This document shows positions 1-8,243 of a stretch of 46,901 bases of DNA, in pieces (the first letter of the stretch is position 1; each line of letters begins with the position of its first letter). The notes under the pieces were generated by a model, which saw only the letters and a program-made list of their open reading frames with translations, made no database searches and was not told the origin of the DNA. Both the position numbers and the translations under genes were made by a program. Source of the DNA: CAUYXJ01 sp963577065 (lineage in GTDB: Bacteria > Chloroflexota > Dehalococcoidia > Tepidiformales > Tepidiformaceae); contig CAUYXJ010000008.1 of assembly GCA_963577065.1 (NCBI GenBank), positions 1 to 46,901 on the forward strand, written 5' to 3'.

Positions 1-84
1 ACGACGCTGCCGCTGGCGGCGGTCCTCGGTATCGCGACGTTAGTGCTGGGCCTAGGCGGCCTGGCGCTCTCGCGCCGCCGCTAA
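1..84 (+). CDS. C-terminal end of a membrane-anchored protein (partial)
   Basis: Frame 1 is open from the first base to a TAA at 82-84. It encodes 27 residues: about 20 hydrophobic ones (LPLAAVLGIATLVLGLGG and on) followed by SRRR. A hydrophobic stretch with an arginine tail is the usual C-terminal membrane anchor of a surface protein, with the arginines staying in the cytoplasm. There is no LPxTG motif in what is visible, so sortase anchoring cannot be claimed. The function of the missing N-terminal part is unknown. A strong hairpin terminator follows 25 bp after the stop. Confidence 0.55.
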   Translation, partial: TTLPLAAVLGIATLVLGLGGLALSRRR

Positions 85-108
85 CCGCGACGAACCATCG
101 CCTAACTG

Positions 109-140
109 AGAGGAGGGGCCCTTAGGGGTCCCTCCTCTTT
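109..140 (+). terminator. Rho-independent terminator
   Basis: The 5' arm at 109-121 pairs with the 3' arm at 126-138 around a TTAG loop. The 13-bp stem has one G-U pair and is followed by a short T run (138-140). It lies 25 bp after the stop of the partial membrane protein and probably ends that transcript. Confidence 0.75.
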
Positions 141-351
141 GCGTGTCCGCGAGCCGATGCGCGTGGCTCGCGGCCTTGGGGTCGCGCTGCTCGCAGCCTG
201 GACGCGCCGGTGCCGCGCAACGGCGTGCTGGCGGACTGCCGCTGACCGGGGCCGCAGAGCCCTTGGCGCACGCCCGCGAATCGCAAACACCTTCGTCTGC
301 CCGACTACGCCATCGGAAGCGTTGGAACGGGGAGTGGTCGAGACCAGCAGA

Positions 352-1152
352 TCAGGGAGAGGCTGACTCAGGACGCGCGAGCGCAGACGCGACTGCGGCG
401 AGGAACTGTCCCGCTTCCGCGGGCGATGCAAGCAGCAGGTCGGCCAGCGCCGCGATCTCCGCGGGCGCCTCGGCTCCGCCCGCCACGCCGGCGATGAGGA
501 CGTTGGTCCCTGCGGGCCGCAGGCGCGCCGCCGCATGGAACATCGCGATATCGGTCAGGTCGTCGCCGAGCACCAAGAGGGAGCGCGGCGCCAAGCGGGC
601 GACGAGAGCGGCGAGGGCGGCGCCCTTGCCCGAGCCCCGTGGCACGGCCTCCAACACCATCTTGCCGGCCTGCAGATCGAGTCCGGCAGGCAGCTCCGCG
701 AGCGCCTCTTGGAGAGGAGCGAGCAATGCCGGATCCGCACGGTAGTGAAACGCGACGGACACGCTCTTCCGCTCGATCCGAAGTCCGGTGTCGGTGAAGC
801 GTCTGCCCACGGCTGACGCGAGCAGGTCGAGCTGATGGCTGAGTCTGGGCAGCTCGACCTGTGGCAGCAGGCTCGAGTCGAACGAGGCCTCGAGGCCGTG
901 ACTCGCAACGAACACGACCCCCGAGACCGGGACGAGGAGTCTGGCCGTCTGGAGGTCGCGCCCCGTGACCACGGCCACGTTCGCCTGGGCAGTGAGCTGC
1001 GCGAGGGTCGCCAGAGTCTCGTCGGGGACGCGCGCAGCAGCCGGATCCGGCACGATCGGGGCGAGCGTTCCGTCGAGATCGGTGGCGATGAGCAGCGCCT
1101 TGGGGCCGCTGGCGAGGTCACGCGCTCGTCGCGCCAGCGTCTCGTCCAGCAT
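352..1152 (-). CDS. otsB: Trehalose-6-phosphate phosphatase
   Basis: This 266-residue HAD-superfamily phosphatase removes phosphate from trehalose 6-phosphate, the second step of the OtsAB pathway, in the cytoplasm. The HAD nucleophile motif DLDGTLAP lies at about residues 25-32, a VVTGRDL segment follows, and the distal acidic motif GDDLTD is near residue 200. The ATG at 1152-1150 overlaps the otsA stop (TGATG on the minus strand), which suggests translational coupling. A GTG one codon earlier (1155) is also possible. Length and motifs are normal for OtsB. The product is a compatible solute and stress protectant. Confidence 0.93.
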   Translation of the reverse strand: MLDETLARRARDLASGPKALLIATDLDGTLAPIVPDPAAARVPDETLATLAQLTAQANVAVVTGRDLQTARLLVPVSGVVFVASHGLEASFDSSLLPQVELPRLSHQLDLLASAVGRRFTDTGLRIERKSVSVAFHYRADPALLAPLQEALAELPAGLDLQAGKMVLEAVPRGSGKGAALAALVARLAPRSLLVLGDDLTDIAMFHAAARLRPAGTNVLIAGVAGGAEAPAEIAALADLLLASPAEAGQFLAAVASALARPESASP

Positions 1153-2684
1153 CACGCCTCCGTGAGGGCGGTCAAGAACGAAAGGCCCCAGGCGTGCGCA
1201 TCGCGCTCGCGGACCGTCGCGATGAGCCGATCGCTGATCCGCCCCGGCCGCCCCTCGAGCGCCTCGACGAGGGCGCGTTCCGTGCGCTCGTCGTCGAGCG
1301 GGTCGAAGGGCACGAGCCCGTCCTCAGCGAAGTCTCGGTAGGTGCTGGCGACGCCTGCGTCGCGGCCCACGAGGATGACGCCCCGCTCGGACTCGGGCCG
1401 GGAGGCTTGGGCGATGGCCGTCTGCAGCGGCACCAGGTTCATCCCGTCGGCCAGCGAGGCGGTGAAAAGGACATCGGCCTCGCGTATCAGCGCCAGGACC
1501 TCGATCCAGGCCAGGGCGCAGTTGCGTTGGAGGAAGGGCAGGCCCCGCCCGGACGCGACCCTTGACCCCTCGACGGTGAGGCGTTCGCACTCGGCGTGGA
1601 GACGTTCATAGGCGCCCACGCCCTCGCGCGTGGGCGAAGAAAAGCCTGCGTACTCGAAGCGCGCCCCGCGGGAGAGCGCTTGCGTTACGGCTTGGAGCCG
1701 CTCGGGGATCCCCTTCGTGTAGTCCGCCCGCTCGAGCCCGACGACCAGCGGCAGCGCCGTATCGCGGCCGCGCAGGTCGGCCGGGAGCTGAGCCAGCGTC
1801 GTGGCAGCCGCCAGTGCCTCGGTGTCGATGCCTACGGGGAAGGCGGCGATGCGAACGAGGCGCCCGTCTCCGAGTCTCACCCCGCCGTCGGCCGCGCTTG
1901 CGCCGCAGAGCGCCTCAGCAGCCGCACAGAGCCGCTCGACATCGCCTCGTGTCTGAACGCCGATGAGGTCGGCTCCGAGGACACCACCGAGCCATTCGAC
2001 GAACTGGGCGGTCGACAGATCGTCAAGAAAAGGGGCGGCACAGGCGAGCCGCGGGAACGGGGTGTGCAGGAAGAAGCCCGTTCGGCCCCGGAAACCCTTT
2101 GCGCGAAGGAGCTCCGGCACCTGGCCGAGCTGGTAATCCTGTACCCAGCAGGTCGCCGTCTCGGTCGCGAGCGCCGCCTCGGCGAACGCGTCGTTGACCG
2201 CTTGAAACGCGCGCCACTGGGCCTCTGTGGGAGGTGTGGGGGCGGGGTAGTAGCTGCGAAGCGAGGGGAGCGGTTCTCGCAACAGATGCAAGAGGGGCCA
2301 GAGGAAGCCGTTCGAGACATGGGCGTAGTGGCCCGCCCAGTCGGACTCGTCGAAGAAGAGGCGCTGATGGCGGATATCGCCGCTGGGCGTCTGTATCACT
2401 TCGAAGCCCGCGTCATCGGTCCAGGCGCGGTCGTGGCGTCCGCGGGCGGCACCGATCCAGGTCGTGCCCTCGCGACCGTCCCAGGGGGCAATGACGGGGC
2501 GAACCGCCTCGAGCAGTCCGCCTGCCCCGCCCGCAGCCGGTCCGCGCTCGCCTGGTCGCGTGTCATGGTCGAGGTACGAGCGATTTGCGAGGATCAGCTC
2601 GGCGGTGGGCTCCATCGTAAAAGCGTACGCCCCCAGCGGTTCACCGCCCACGGCTATCCGCCAGGTATACTCCAGTGCAGTCAT
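1152..2684 (-). CDS. otsA: Alpha,alpha-trehalose-phosphate synthase (GT20)
   Basis: This 510-residue GT20 glycosyltransferase makes trehalose 6-phosphate from a nucleotide-glucose donor and glucose 6-phosphate. Recognisable blocks are WVQDYQLGQVPELLR (the usual VHDYHL, here with Q for both H), FFLHTPFP, RADYTKGIPERL and SLADGMNLVPLQTA. The start ATG at 2684-2682 has GGGGGGAG just upstream on the minus strand as a Shine-Dalgarno. It forms a two-gene operon with otsB. The double His-to-Gln change in the HDYHL block is unusual enough to check against relatives, though the rest of the active-site blocks look intact. Confidence 0.93.
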   Translation of the reverse strand: MTALEYTWRIAVGGEPLGAYAFTMEPTAELILANRSYLDHDTRPGERGPAAGGAGGLLEAVRPVIAPWDGREGTTWIGAARGRHDRAWTDDAGFEVIQTPSGDIRHQRLFFDESDWAGHYAHVSNGFLWPLLHLLREPLPSLRSYYPAPTPPTEAQWRAFQAVNDAFAEAALATETATCWVQDYQLGQVPELLRAKGFRGRTGFFLHTPFPRLACAAPFLDDLSTAQFVEWLGGVLGADLIGVQTRGDVERLCAAAEALCGASAADGGVRLGDGRLVRIAAFPVGIDTEALAAATTLAQLPADLRGRDTALPLVVGLERADYTKGIPERLQAVTQALSRGARFEYAGFSSPTREGVGAYERLHAECERLTVEGSRVASGRGLPFLQRNCALAWIEVLALIREADVLFTASLADGMNLVPLQTAIAQASRPESERGVILVGRDAGVASTYRDFAEDGLVPFDPLDDERTERALVEALEGRPGRISDRLIATVRERDAHAWGLSFLTALTEA

Positions 2685-2940
2685 GGCACTCCCCCCCGAC
2701 CCGCGTGACCCTCGCGATCAGGACGCCTTCGATTTTGGCGGTTCCTCGCGACAGCAGAGCCGTGAGCTGCTCACGCGGCTTCTCGGTGATGCCGAAACGC
2801 GCCCAGGTGTGCCCCGCGGGCAACGCCAGCACCTGGCCATCGCGGCGGGTGCGGTCGGGGTGCTGTGGATCGCGCCGATCGTCGCGGGTGCACGGCGGAA
2901 GCGGCGCCGGCGAGAACGCCGCGCTGCCGATCAGTCATAG
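2683..2940 (+). CDS. Small single-pass membrane protein (hypothetical)
   Basis: This 85-residue frame has a polar N-terminal half, a hydrophobic segment at about residues 50-68 (LAIAAGAVGVLWIAPIVAG) and a very basic tail (ARRKRRRRERR). That is the layout of a small tail-anchored membrane protein. Its ATG overlaps the divergent otsA ATG within a CATG. A TATACT at 2666-2671 could be its -10 box, but the 11-nt gap to the ATG is longer than in the clear leaderless genes, and there is no Shine-Dalgarno. No family was recognised. It may be a non-coding shadow; the transmembrane/basic-tail pattern is the main support. Confidence 0.4.
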   Translation: MALPPDPRDPRDQDAFDFGGSSRQQSRELLTRLLGDAETRPGVPRGQRQHLAIAAGAVGVLWIAPIVAGARRKRRRRERRAADQS

Positions 2941-3158
2941 GGCCCTCCTCCGCATGGCGACCGGGATAGCGAGCGGCGACGTACGAGTGACCGAAGCAGG
3001 GACGCGGGAGTTCTTGACGGAATCGAGCCTCGTTCCGGGGAGGCGGCAGGCCCAAGATCATCCAGCCAGCACCCGAGCCGGTAGCGAGCTGACTCGCAGG
3101 AGACGGATGCGAACGAAGAAAGCGCCGGAGGCTCGAGACTGCGGGGCGTGAAGGTGCG

Positions 3159-4151
3159 ATGACGGGCCTCCTCCTCAGCCCCGCGGCCCTTGAGGCCTAC
3201 GGAGACGAGATCGCGAGCGTTGCCGCCGACACCCGTCTTTCGCTCGCCATCGTCCCCCTCCCGGTCGATCCCAACGATCGTCTGGGTGCGGCCGAACTCG
3301 CGGGAATCGACCTCGCCTACTTCTCCGCCGATGTCTTCCCCGAACGCTCGCGGCAGTTCTTCGCCGCGGCTCAGGGAGCGCCCAACCTTCGCTGGATGCA
3401 ACTCCAGAACGTTGGCGTGGACGAGCCCGTGTTCGGACGGTTACTGGCGAAAGGCGTACGGCTCACGACGAGCGCCGGGGCCACGGCCGAACCCATCGCG
3501 CAGACCGCGATCGCTGGCGTCCTCGCGCTCGCGCGGGACCTCCCCCGCCTCGCCCAGGCGCAGCGTCGGCGCGTTTGGGAGCCGGGCTGGGAGGAGGATG
3601 TCCCCCCGCGGGACCTCCGCGGCCAGACGATGGTCGTGGTGGGCTTGGGCGCCATTGGCAGCGAGATCGCCCGGATCGCGCGCGTGCTCGGCCTCCACGT
3701 CGTCGGCGTTCGCCGCAGCCCCGCTCGCCCGGACGACCCCGTGGACGAGCTTCATCCGCCGGCCGCCCTGCACGCCCTTCTACCCCAGGCCGACTGGCTC
3801 GTCCTCGCCGTCCCGCTGACCGAGGACACGCGGGGGTTGATCGATGCCAGGGCGATCGCGCTCCTGCCCGACGGGGCGCGCGTGGTCAACATCGCTCGCG
3901 GCGCTGTCATCGAAGAGGATGCGCTCATCACGGCGCTCGAGGACGGGCAGCTTGCCGGCGCCTACCTCGACGTTTTCGAGGTCGAGCCGCTCCCCGCTGA
4001 CTCGCCGCTCTGGGCCCTCCCGAACGTTATCGTCACGCCCCACAATTCGTCCGCTGCCAGGGGCAATGTCGCGCGGATCACGGCGATCTTCCTCGACAAC
4101 CTGGGCCGCTGGGCGCGCGGTGAGGCCCTGCGTAACGAGGCCAGAGCGTGA
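3159..4151 (+). CDS. D-2-hydroxyacid dehydrogenase family protein
   Basis: This 330-residue cytoplasmic enzyme should interconvert a 2-oxo acid and a D-2-hydroxy acid with NAD(P)H. The Rossmann motif GLGAIGSEIARI is near residues 164-175. The catalytic set of the family is visible: Arg in NIARGAVI, Glu in FEVEPLP, and His in VTPHNSS. The N-terminal half matches the flavodoxin-like substrate domain. The actual substrate (lactate, glyoxylate, phosphoglycerate or other) cannot be told from these motifs. The start has a weak GAAGGTG ribosome site. A uracil-DNA glycosylase gene follows after 46 bp on the same strand. Confidence 0.88.
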   Translation: MTGLLLSPAALEAYGDEIASVAADTRLSLAIVPLPVDPNDRLGAAELAGIDLAYFSADVFPERSRQFFAAAQGAPNLRWMQLQNVGVDEPVFGRLLAKGVRLTTSAGATAEPIAQTAIAGVLALARDLPRLAQAQRRRVWEPGWEEDVPPRDLRGQTMVVVGLGAIGSEIARIARVLGLHVVGVRRSPARPDDPVDELHPPAALHALLPQADWLVLAVPLTEDTRGLIDARAIALLPDGARVVNIARGAVIEEDALITALEDGQLAGAYLDVFEVEPLPADSPLWALPNVIVTPHNSSAARGNVARITAIFLDNLGRWARGEALRNEARA

Positions 4152-4197
4152 GGCGCGCAGAGTCCCTAGGTCCTCCGCCGCCCGCGGGAACCGCATA

Positions 4198-4860
4198 GTG
4201 CGTCCGCTCGAGGCGCTCAATGAGGAGATCGCGGGCTGCCGCGCCTGTCCGCGGCTGGTCGAGTGGCGCGAGCGGGTGGCCGTGGAGAAGCGAGCGTCGT
4301 TCCGTGACTGGACCTACTGGGGGCGCCCGGTACCCGGCTTCGGCGATCCCGGAGCCGAGCTGTATATCGTGGGCCTCGCCCCCGCGGCTCATGGCGGCAA
4401 CCGCACGGGCCGCGTGTTCACCGGCGATCGCTCGGGCGATTGGGTGTACGGCGCCCTTCACCGCGCGGGCTACGCGAACCAGGGCACGAGTATGACCATC
4501 GACGACGGCCTCGCGCTCACGGGCGCCTATATCGGGGCCATCGTGCGGTGCGCGCCGCCCGAGAACCGTCCGACGCGGGAGGAGCGAAACGCCTGCCTAC
4601 CCTACGTCCGCCGCGAGTTCGATCTGCTCCCCAAGCTGCGCGTCGTGGTCGCGCTCGGCGCGTTCGCGCACGATGCCTTGTGTGATCTCGTTGGCCTGCG
4701 GCCCCGGCCAAAGTTCGGGCACCTCGCCGAGGCGGAGCTGCCGGGCGGGCTCGTGCTGCTCGATTCCTACCATCCGAGCCAGCGAAACACGTTCACGGGC
4801 CGCCTTACCGAGCCGATGTTCGACGCCGTCTTCGCGCGGGCGCGATTTCTTTGCACTTGA
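4198..4860 (+). CDS. Type 5 uracil-DNA glycosylase (UdgB family)
   Basis: This 220-residue DNA repair enzyme excises uracil, and in this family also other deaminated bases, from DNA. Motif GLAPAAHGGNRTGRVFTGD near residues 59-77 and SYHPSQRNTFTGR near the C-terminus are diagnostic of family 5. Cysteines in GCRACPRL near the N-terminus and in RCAPPENR and NACLPY fit the family's [4Fe-4S] cluster. I place the start at GTG 4198 because homology begins at about RPLEALNEEIAGC and no upstream start fits. It may be co-transcribed with the dehydrogenase. No LexA-type box was seen upstream. Confidence 0.9.
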   Translation: MRPLEALNEEIAGCRACPRLVEWRERVAVEKRASFRDWTYWGRPVPGFGDPGAELYIVGLAPAAHGGNRTGRVFTGDRSGDWVYGALHRAGYANQGTSMTIDDGLALTGAYIGAIVRCAPPENRPTREERNACLPYVRREFDLLPKLRVVVALGAFAHDALCDLVGLRPRPKFGHLAEAELPGGLVLLDSYHPSQRNTFTGRLTEPMFDAVFARARFLCT

Positions 4861-4944
4861 TGGCGCTGGCGGTTGAGGTCTCAGGCTCGCGCGCAACGCT
4901 GGCGCTAGCCGATGGCCGCGGAACCCGCGCCGGGCCCCAGGATC

Positions 4945-5373
4945 CTAGCGCTCTCGGAGATCGCGCTTGAGGTTGCGGCGGAGGCCGCTCTCGAGTTCGC
5001 GCATGAACGCTCGCTTCTCGACCAACTCGCGCCAGCCCAGGATGAGCAGCCCGCTGGTGACCGTGGTGAGGGCGACGGCTGCCGGCAGGGTCCACCAGGC
5101 GAACGAACGATCGGCGGCGGCCCAGAGCGCCCCCGCCGTGAGGCCCACGCCGATCGCACCGCCGGCCGCCCAGAGCACACGACGCGCGGCGACGTCGGCC
5201 TTTCGGCCGGCGAGCGCAAGCGCGAACACCGGGAACCCGGTGGCGACGAGGTAGATCAGGCAGACCGCGAACACGAAGAGCCAGCCCTGGTCCGTCGCCC
5301 CACCCACGATGTGCAGCGCGAAGACAGCCACGAAGAGCGCGAGAGTGAGCGTGATGCCGCGAACGATCGCCAT
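4945..5373 (-). CDS. Four-helix membrane protein (hypothetical)
   Basis: This 142-residue frame has four hydrophobic segments, roughly residues 5-23, 30-55, 65-88 and 93-117. A charged C-terminal tail follows (RELVEKRAFMRELESGLRRNLKRDLRER) that could form an amphipathic or coiled helix in the cytoplasm. The ATG lies 17 bp after the rsmE stop, so it is probably the last gene of the dnaJ-prmA-rsmE transcription unit. I do not recognise the family. No catalytic motif is visible. Confidence 0.7.
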   Translation of the reverse strand: MAIVRGITLTLALFVAVFALHIVGGATDQGWLFVFAVCLIYLVATGFPVFALALAGRKADVAARRVLWAAGGAIGVGLTAGALWAAADRSFAWWTLPAAVALTTVTSGLLILGWRELVEKRAFMRELESGLRRNLKRDLRER

Positions 5374-5390
5374 ACTCGCGGCAGGCACCC

Positions 5391-6128
5391 CTAGCGCCCA
5401 CCGCTCGCGGCGGCCGTGTGCGTGCGCACCAATGCTGTCGCGACAGCTGCGGCGGTCTCGGTGCGGAGGGTGTTCGGCCCCAGGGAGGCGATGAGGGTGC
5501 CGGCGGCGCGCGCCTCTGCCACCTCGCCTTCGCTGAAGCCGCCCTCGGGACCGATCGCCACTGTCAGCGTCCCCCGCTCCGGGAGGAGCGGGGCGATCGT
5601 GCTCCACGGGCCCCCGTCCGGGTCGGCGAGCACGAGCGGCCCTCGGAGCCGCTTGCACGCGTCTGCGAAGGGCGTCAGCGTCTCGATCCGGGGCAGGTGC
5701 AGGCGGCCGCATTGCTCTGCGGCTTCGATCGCGATCCGCTCCCAGCGCTCCCGGCGGCCCGCGGAGAGCTCCTGCCCGCGGGCGGTGCGCTCGCACGTGA
5801 TCGGGCGGAAGATGTCCGCGCCCGTCTCCACGCATTTCTCGATCGCCCACTCCATGCGGTTGGCGCGCACGTTTGCGCACCAGATCTCGAGTTCCAGCGC
5901 AGGCAGCGGCTCCTGGCGCGTGAGCGCCCCGACCGTGGCCTGCACGGAACCCCGCGCCGTTGCTTCGATCTCGGCGCGGTACTCCCGCCCGTCGCCGGAG
6001 AAGACCAGGAACGCATCGCCGGCGCGCAGGCGGCGCGCCCCCGTGAGGTGCTTCGCCTGCGCTTCACCCAGGCGAAGCGGTCCGGGCTTGACCCCTTCGC
6101 GGACACAGATGCGGGGGAGGGCGTCCAC
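5391..6128 (-). CDS. rsmE: 16S rRNA (uracil(1498)-N(3))-methyltransferase
   Basis: This 245-residue SPOUT-family enzyme methylates N3 of U1498 in 16S rRNA of the 30S subunit. The N-terminal PUA-like part contains HLTGARRLRAGD. The C-terminal knot carries ATERxR-like and knot motifs: KCVETGADIFRPITCERT, AIGPEGGFSEGEVAEA and LGPNTLRTETAAAVA, the last being the SAM-binding trefoil. The start is a GTG at 6128, 4 bp after the prmA stop. The order dnaJ-prmA-rsmE is conserved in many bacteria and supports the call. Confidence 0.95.
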   Translation of the reverse strand: MDALPRICVREGVKPGPLRLGEAQAKHLTGARRLRAGDAFLVFSGDGREYRAEIEATARGSVQATVGALTRQEPLPALELEIWCANVRANRMEWAIEKCVETGADIFRPITCERTARGQELSAGRRERWERIAIEAAEQCGRLHLPRIETLTPFADACKRLRGPLVLADPDGGPWSTIAPLLPERGTLTVAIGPEGGFSEGEVAEARAAGTLIASLGPNTLRTETAAAVATALVRTHTAAASGGR

Positions 6129-6132
6129 GGCC

Positions 6133-7032
6133 TCAGGCCTCAGTGGAGTGAGCGAATTCGAGCAGCATCCAGTCGTGCTCCTCGCGCTCGTTCACCGTCT
6201 GGAGCCCCAGCGGCTCGTAAGCGGCGAGCACCTCCGCGCGGTCGCTCGTGAGGAAGCCGCTCACGATCAGCCTCCCGCCGGGCGCCAGCGAGGCTGCCAG
6301 CGGCTCGGCCAGCTCCACATCGGTGCGGGCGCTGACGTTCGCGATGACGGTGTTCGCCGGGCTCGCGGGAGGGCCGGCGAAGCCGCTGCTGGTGATCGTG
6401 ACGCGGTCGGCCACGCCGTTCGCCTCGCAGTTGGCGCGGGCCACGTCCGCCGCGATCGGGTCGATCTCGAACGCTTCGACCCGATCGGCCCCGAGCCGCG
6501 CGGCCGCGATCGAAAGGATGCCCGATCCGGCGCCGACCTCAAGCATGCGCGTGCCCGGACGCACGGCTTCGTCGAGGGCGGCGAGGCAAAGCCGGGTCGT
6601 CTCGTGGTGGCCGGTGCCGAACGCTTGGCCGGGGTCGATGCGTACCAGGATCTCTCCCGGCGAGGCTTCGTACTCGACCCACGTCGGCACGATCGCGATG
6701 CGCCCGACCAGCACCGGCCCGAAGAACTCGCGCCAGCTCACAGCCCAGTCCTGCTCGTAGAGCGGCCGCGCCGTGAGCTCGACCTCCGGATAGGCTGCGA
6801 GCGCCTCGCGCAGCCGCTGGGTGAGCACTGCGCCGAGCTCGCTTGCGGGCAGGTAGGCACGCATCGCGATCGGTTCGCCGATGCGCACGGCGTACCCCTC
6901 TTCCGGGCCGAGGATATCGATGGGCTCTTCGAGGGCAAGGCCGCCCGGTGCGGCCTCGCGCATCAGCGCGGCCACGACTTCGCTCAGCGGTGGCGGGACC
7001 TCGGCCGTGATCTCGTACCAGAGGCCGCCCAT
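6133..7032 (-). CDS. prmA: Ribosomal protein L11 methyltransferase
   Basis: This 299-residue class I SAM-dependent methyltransferase trimethylates ribosomal protein L11. Near residue 140 comes FGTGHHETTRLCL, the PrmA signature. The SAM-binding motif MLEVGAGSGILSIAAARLGA follows, and then NVSARTDVELA at the NxxA-type motif IV. The N-terminal third is the L11-recognition domain. Its substrate, L11 (rplK), is encoded about 10 kb away in this window. It sits 15 bp downstream of dnaJ and 4 bp upstream of rsmE and should share their heat-shock promoter. Confidence 0.95.
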   Translation of the reverse strand: MGGLWYEITAEVPPPLSEVVAALMREAAPGGLALEEPIDILGPEEGYAVRIGEPIAMRAYLPASELGAVLTQRLREALAAYPEVELTARPLYEQDWAVSWREFFGPVLVGRIAIVPTWVEYEASPGEILVRIDPGQAFGTGHHETTRLCLAALDEAVRPGTRMLEVGAGSGILSIAAARLGADRVEAFEIDPIAADVARANCEANGVADRVTITSSGFAGPPASPANTVIANVSARTDVELAEPLAASLAPGGRLIVSGFLTSDRAEVLAAYEPLGLQTVNEREEHDWMLLEFAHSTEA

Positions 7033-7047
7033 CGGCCCGCGGGCTCG

Positions 7048-8181
7048 CTAGCCCGCGACGGCGTCGCGGAGCCGCTCGAGGAAGCTTTTGTGGCGCTTCG
7101 GCAGCGTCGGTGTCCCCATCGTTTGGGCGAGCTGCTCGAAGAGCGCACGTTGGTCCTCAGAGAGCTCCTCCGGTACGACGACGGTGGTGCGCACCACCAT
7201 GTCGCCGCGGCGGTTGCTGTTGAGCCGCGGGATCCCCTCGCCGCGCACGACGAACTCGTCGCTGCTCTGGGTTCCGGCAGGCACGTCGAATTCCATCTCC
7301 CCTTCGAGCGTGGGGATCGTGAGGGTGGCGCCGAGCGCCGCTTGCGCCATGTTCAGGGGGAGTTCGAAAAGGAGGTGGTCGTCGATCCGTTCGAAGCGCT
7401 CGTGCTCCTGCACGGAGAGGAGCACGTAGAGGTTGCCCGGCTCGCCGCCGCGCCCGCCCACTTCGCCTTCGCCCGTCATCCGGATCTGCTGACCTTCGGC
7501 GACGCCGGCGGGGATGTTCACGCTGATCTGGCGCGTGCGGCGCACGCTCCCGCTGCCGCGGCAGTTCACGCAGGGGCTCATGATGACCCGCCCCTCGCCC
7601 CCGCACCGGGGGCAGGCGGAGACGTTTACGAACTGGCCGAAGACGCTCTGTTGGGCACGTCGGATCTCGCCCGCGCCGTTGCACTCGGAACAGACCTCGG
7701 GCTCGCTTCCCGGCGCGGCCCCGGAGCCGCTGCAGTCGTCGCAATGCTCGAGGCGCGAGTACTCGAGCTTCTTCTCGGTGCCGAAGGCGGCCTCTTCGAA
7801 CTTCAGCCGCACGTTCGTACGGAGGTCGGCGCCGCGGCTTGGCCCGCGCCGCCGGCCCCGGCCGCGCGTGCCCCCGCTGAAGAAGGCGTCGAAGATATCG
7901 CCGAAGCCGTCGAACGGAGAGTGGCCGTCGAAGCCGGTGGGCCCGGCGCTTCCGTCGACGGCCGCGTGACCGAAACGGTCGTAGGAGCCGCGTTTCTCGG
8001 CGTTGGAGAGCACCTCGTACGCGCGGTTGATCTCCTTGAAGCGGTCGGCTGCGTCGTCCCCGGGATTGCGGTCGGGGTGGAACTCCATCGCCAGCTTGCG
8101 ATACGACCGTTTGAGGTCGTCGTTCGACGCGTTGCGTTCGACGCCGAGCACCTCGTAGAAGTCTCTCTGGCTTGAGGGCAT
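7048..8181 (-). CDS. dnaJ: Chaperone protein DnaJ (Hsp40)
   Basis: This 377-residue DnaK co-chaperone stimulates ATP hydrolysis by DnaK and delivers unfolded clients. The J domain (about residues 1-70) carries HPDRNPGDDAA. A Gly/Phe-rich linker follows (FDGHSPFDGFGDIFDAFF). The zinc finger has four CxxCxGxG-type repeats: CDDCSGSG, CSECNGAG, CPRCGGEG and CVNCRGSG. The C-terminal client-binding domains follow. It is the first gene of a unit with prmA, rsmE and a membrane protein. The promoter overlaps a CIRCE-like inverted repeat, so HrcA repression is likely. A -10 box TACACT (8197-8192) places the start codon only a few bases into the mRNA. Confidence 0.97.
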   Translation of the reverse strand: MPSSQRDFYEVLGVERNASNDDLKRSYRKLAMEFHPDRNPGDDAADRFKEINRAYEVLSNAEKRGSYDRFGHAAVDGSAGPTGFDGHSPFDGFGDIFDAFFSGGTRGRGRRRGPSRGADLRTNVRLKFEEAAFGTEKKLEYSRLEHCDDCSGSGAAPGSEPEVCSECNGAGEIRRAQQSVFGQFVNVSACPRCGGEGRVIMSPCVNCRGSGSVRRTRQISVNIPAGVAEGQQIRMTGEGEVGGRGGEPGNLYVLLSVQEHERFERIDDHLLFELPLNMAQAALGATLTIPTLEGEMEFDVPAGTQSSDEFVVRGEGIPRLNSNRRGDMVVRTTVVVPEELSEDQRALFEQLAQTMGTPTLPKRHKSFLERLRDAVAG

Positions 8182-8186
8182 AGGTT

Positions 8187-8213
8187 CTAGCAGTGTATCA
8201 CCGAGACTGCTAG
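8187..8213 (-). promoter_or_regulatory. CIRCE-like HrcA operator over the dnaJ promoter
   Basis: CTAGCAGTC and CACTGCTAG (minus strand) are separated by exactly 9 nt, 27 bp in total, the same geometry as CIRCE (TTAGCACTC-N9-GAGTGCTAA). Thirteen of 18 arm positions match that consensus and the outer eight pairs are perfect. The candidate -10 TACACT overlaps the spacer and the promoter-proximal arm, so bound repressor would block transcription of the dnaJ operon. It could also affect the divergent DinB gene. Confidence 0.65.
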
Positions 8214-8231
8214 CGCCCTCCGGGGTCGCCC

Positions 8232-8237
8232 TACAAT
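8232..8237 (+). promoter_or_regulatory. -10 box of leaderless DinB gene
   Basis: TACAAT ends 6 nt before the GTG start at 8244, with no Shine-Dalgarno between them. This predicts transcription starting at or next to the start codon. Confidence 0.55.
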
Positions 8238-8243
8238 GGCGGC

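Noticed and set aside
141..351. A tRNA or small gene between the first terminator and otsB
   Set aside because: No cloverleaf, T-loop GTTCGANNC or CCA end could be found, and the open frames lack any family-like sequence or ribosome site.
2941..3158. A small gene in the gap before the hydroxyacid dehydrogenase
   Set aside because: Frames on both strands are short, Arg/Gly-rich and without a credible start; nothing can be supported.
5416..8175. 919-codon open frame on the plus strand
   Set aside because: It lies antisense to rsmE, prmA and dnaJ, which have full family motifs.
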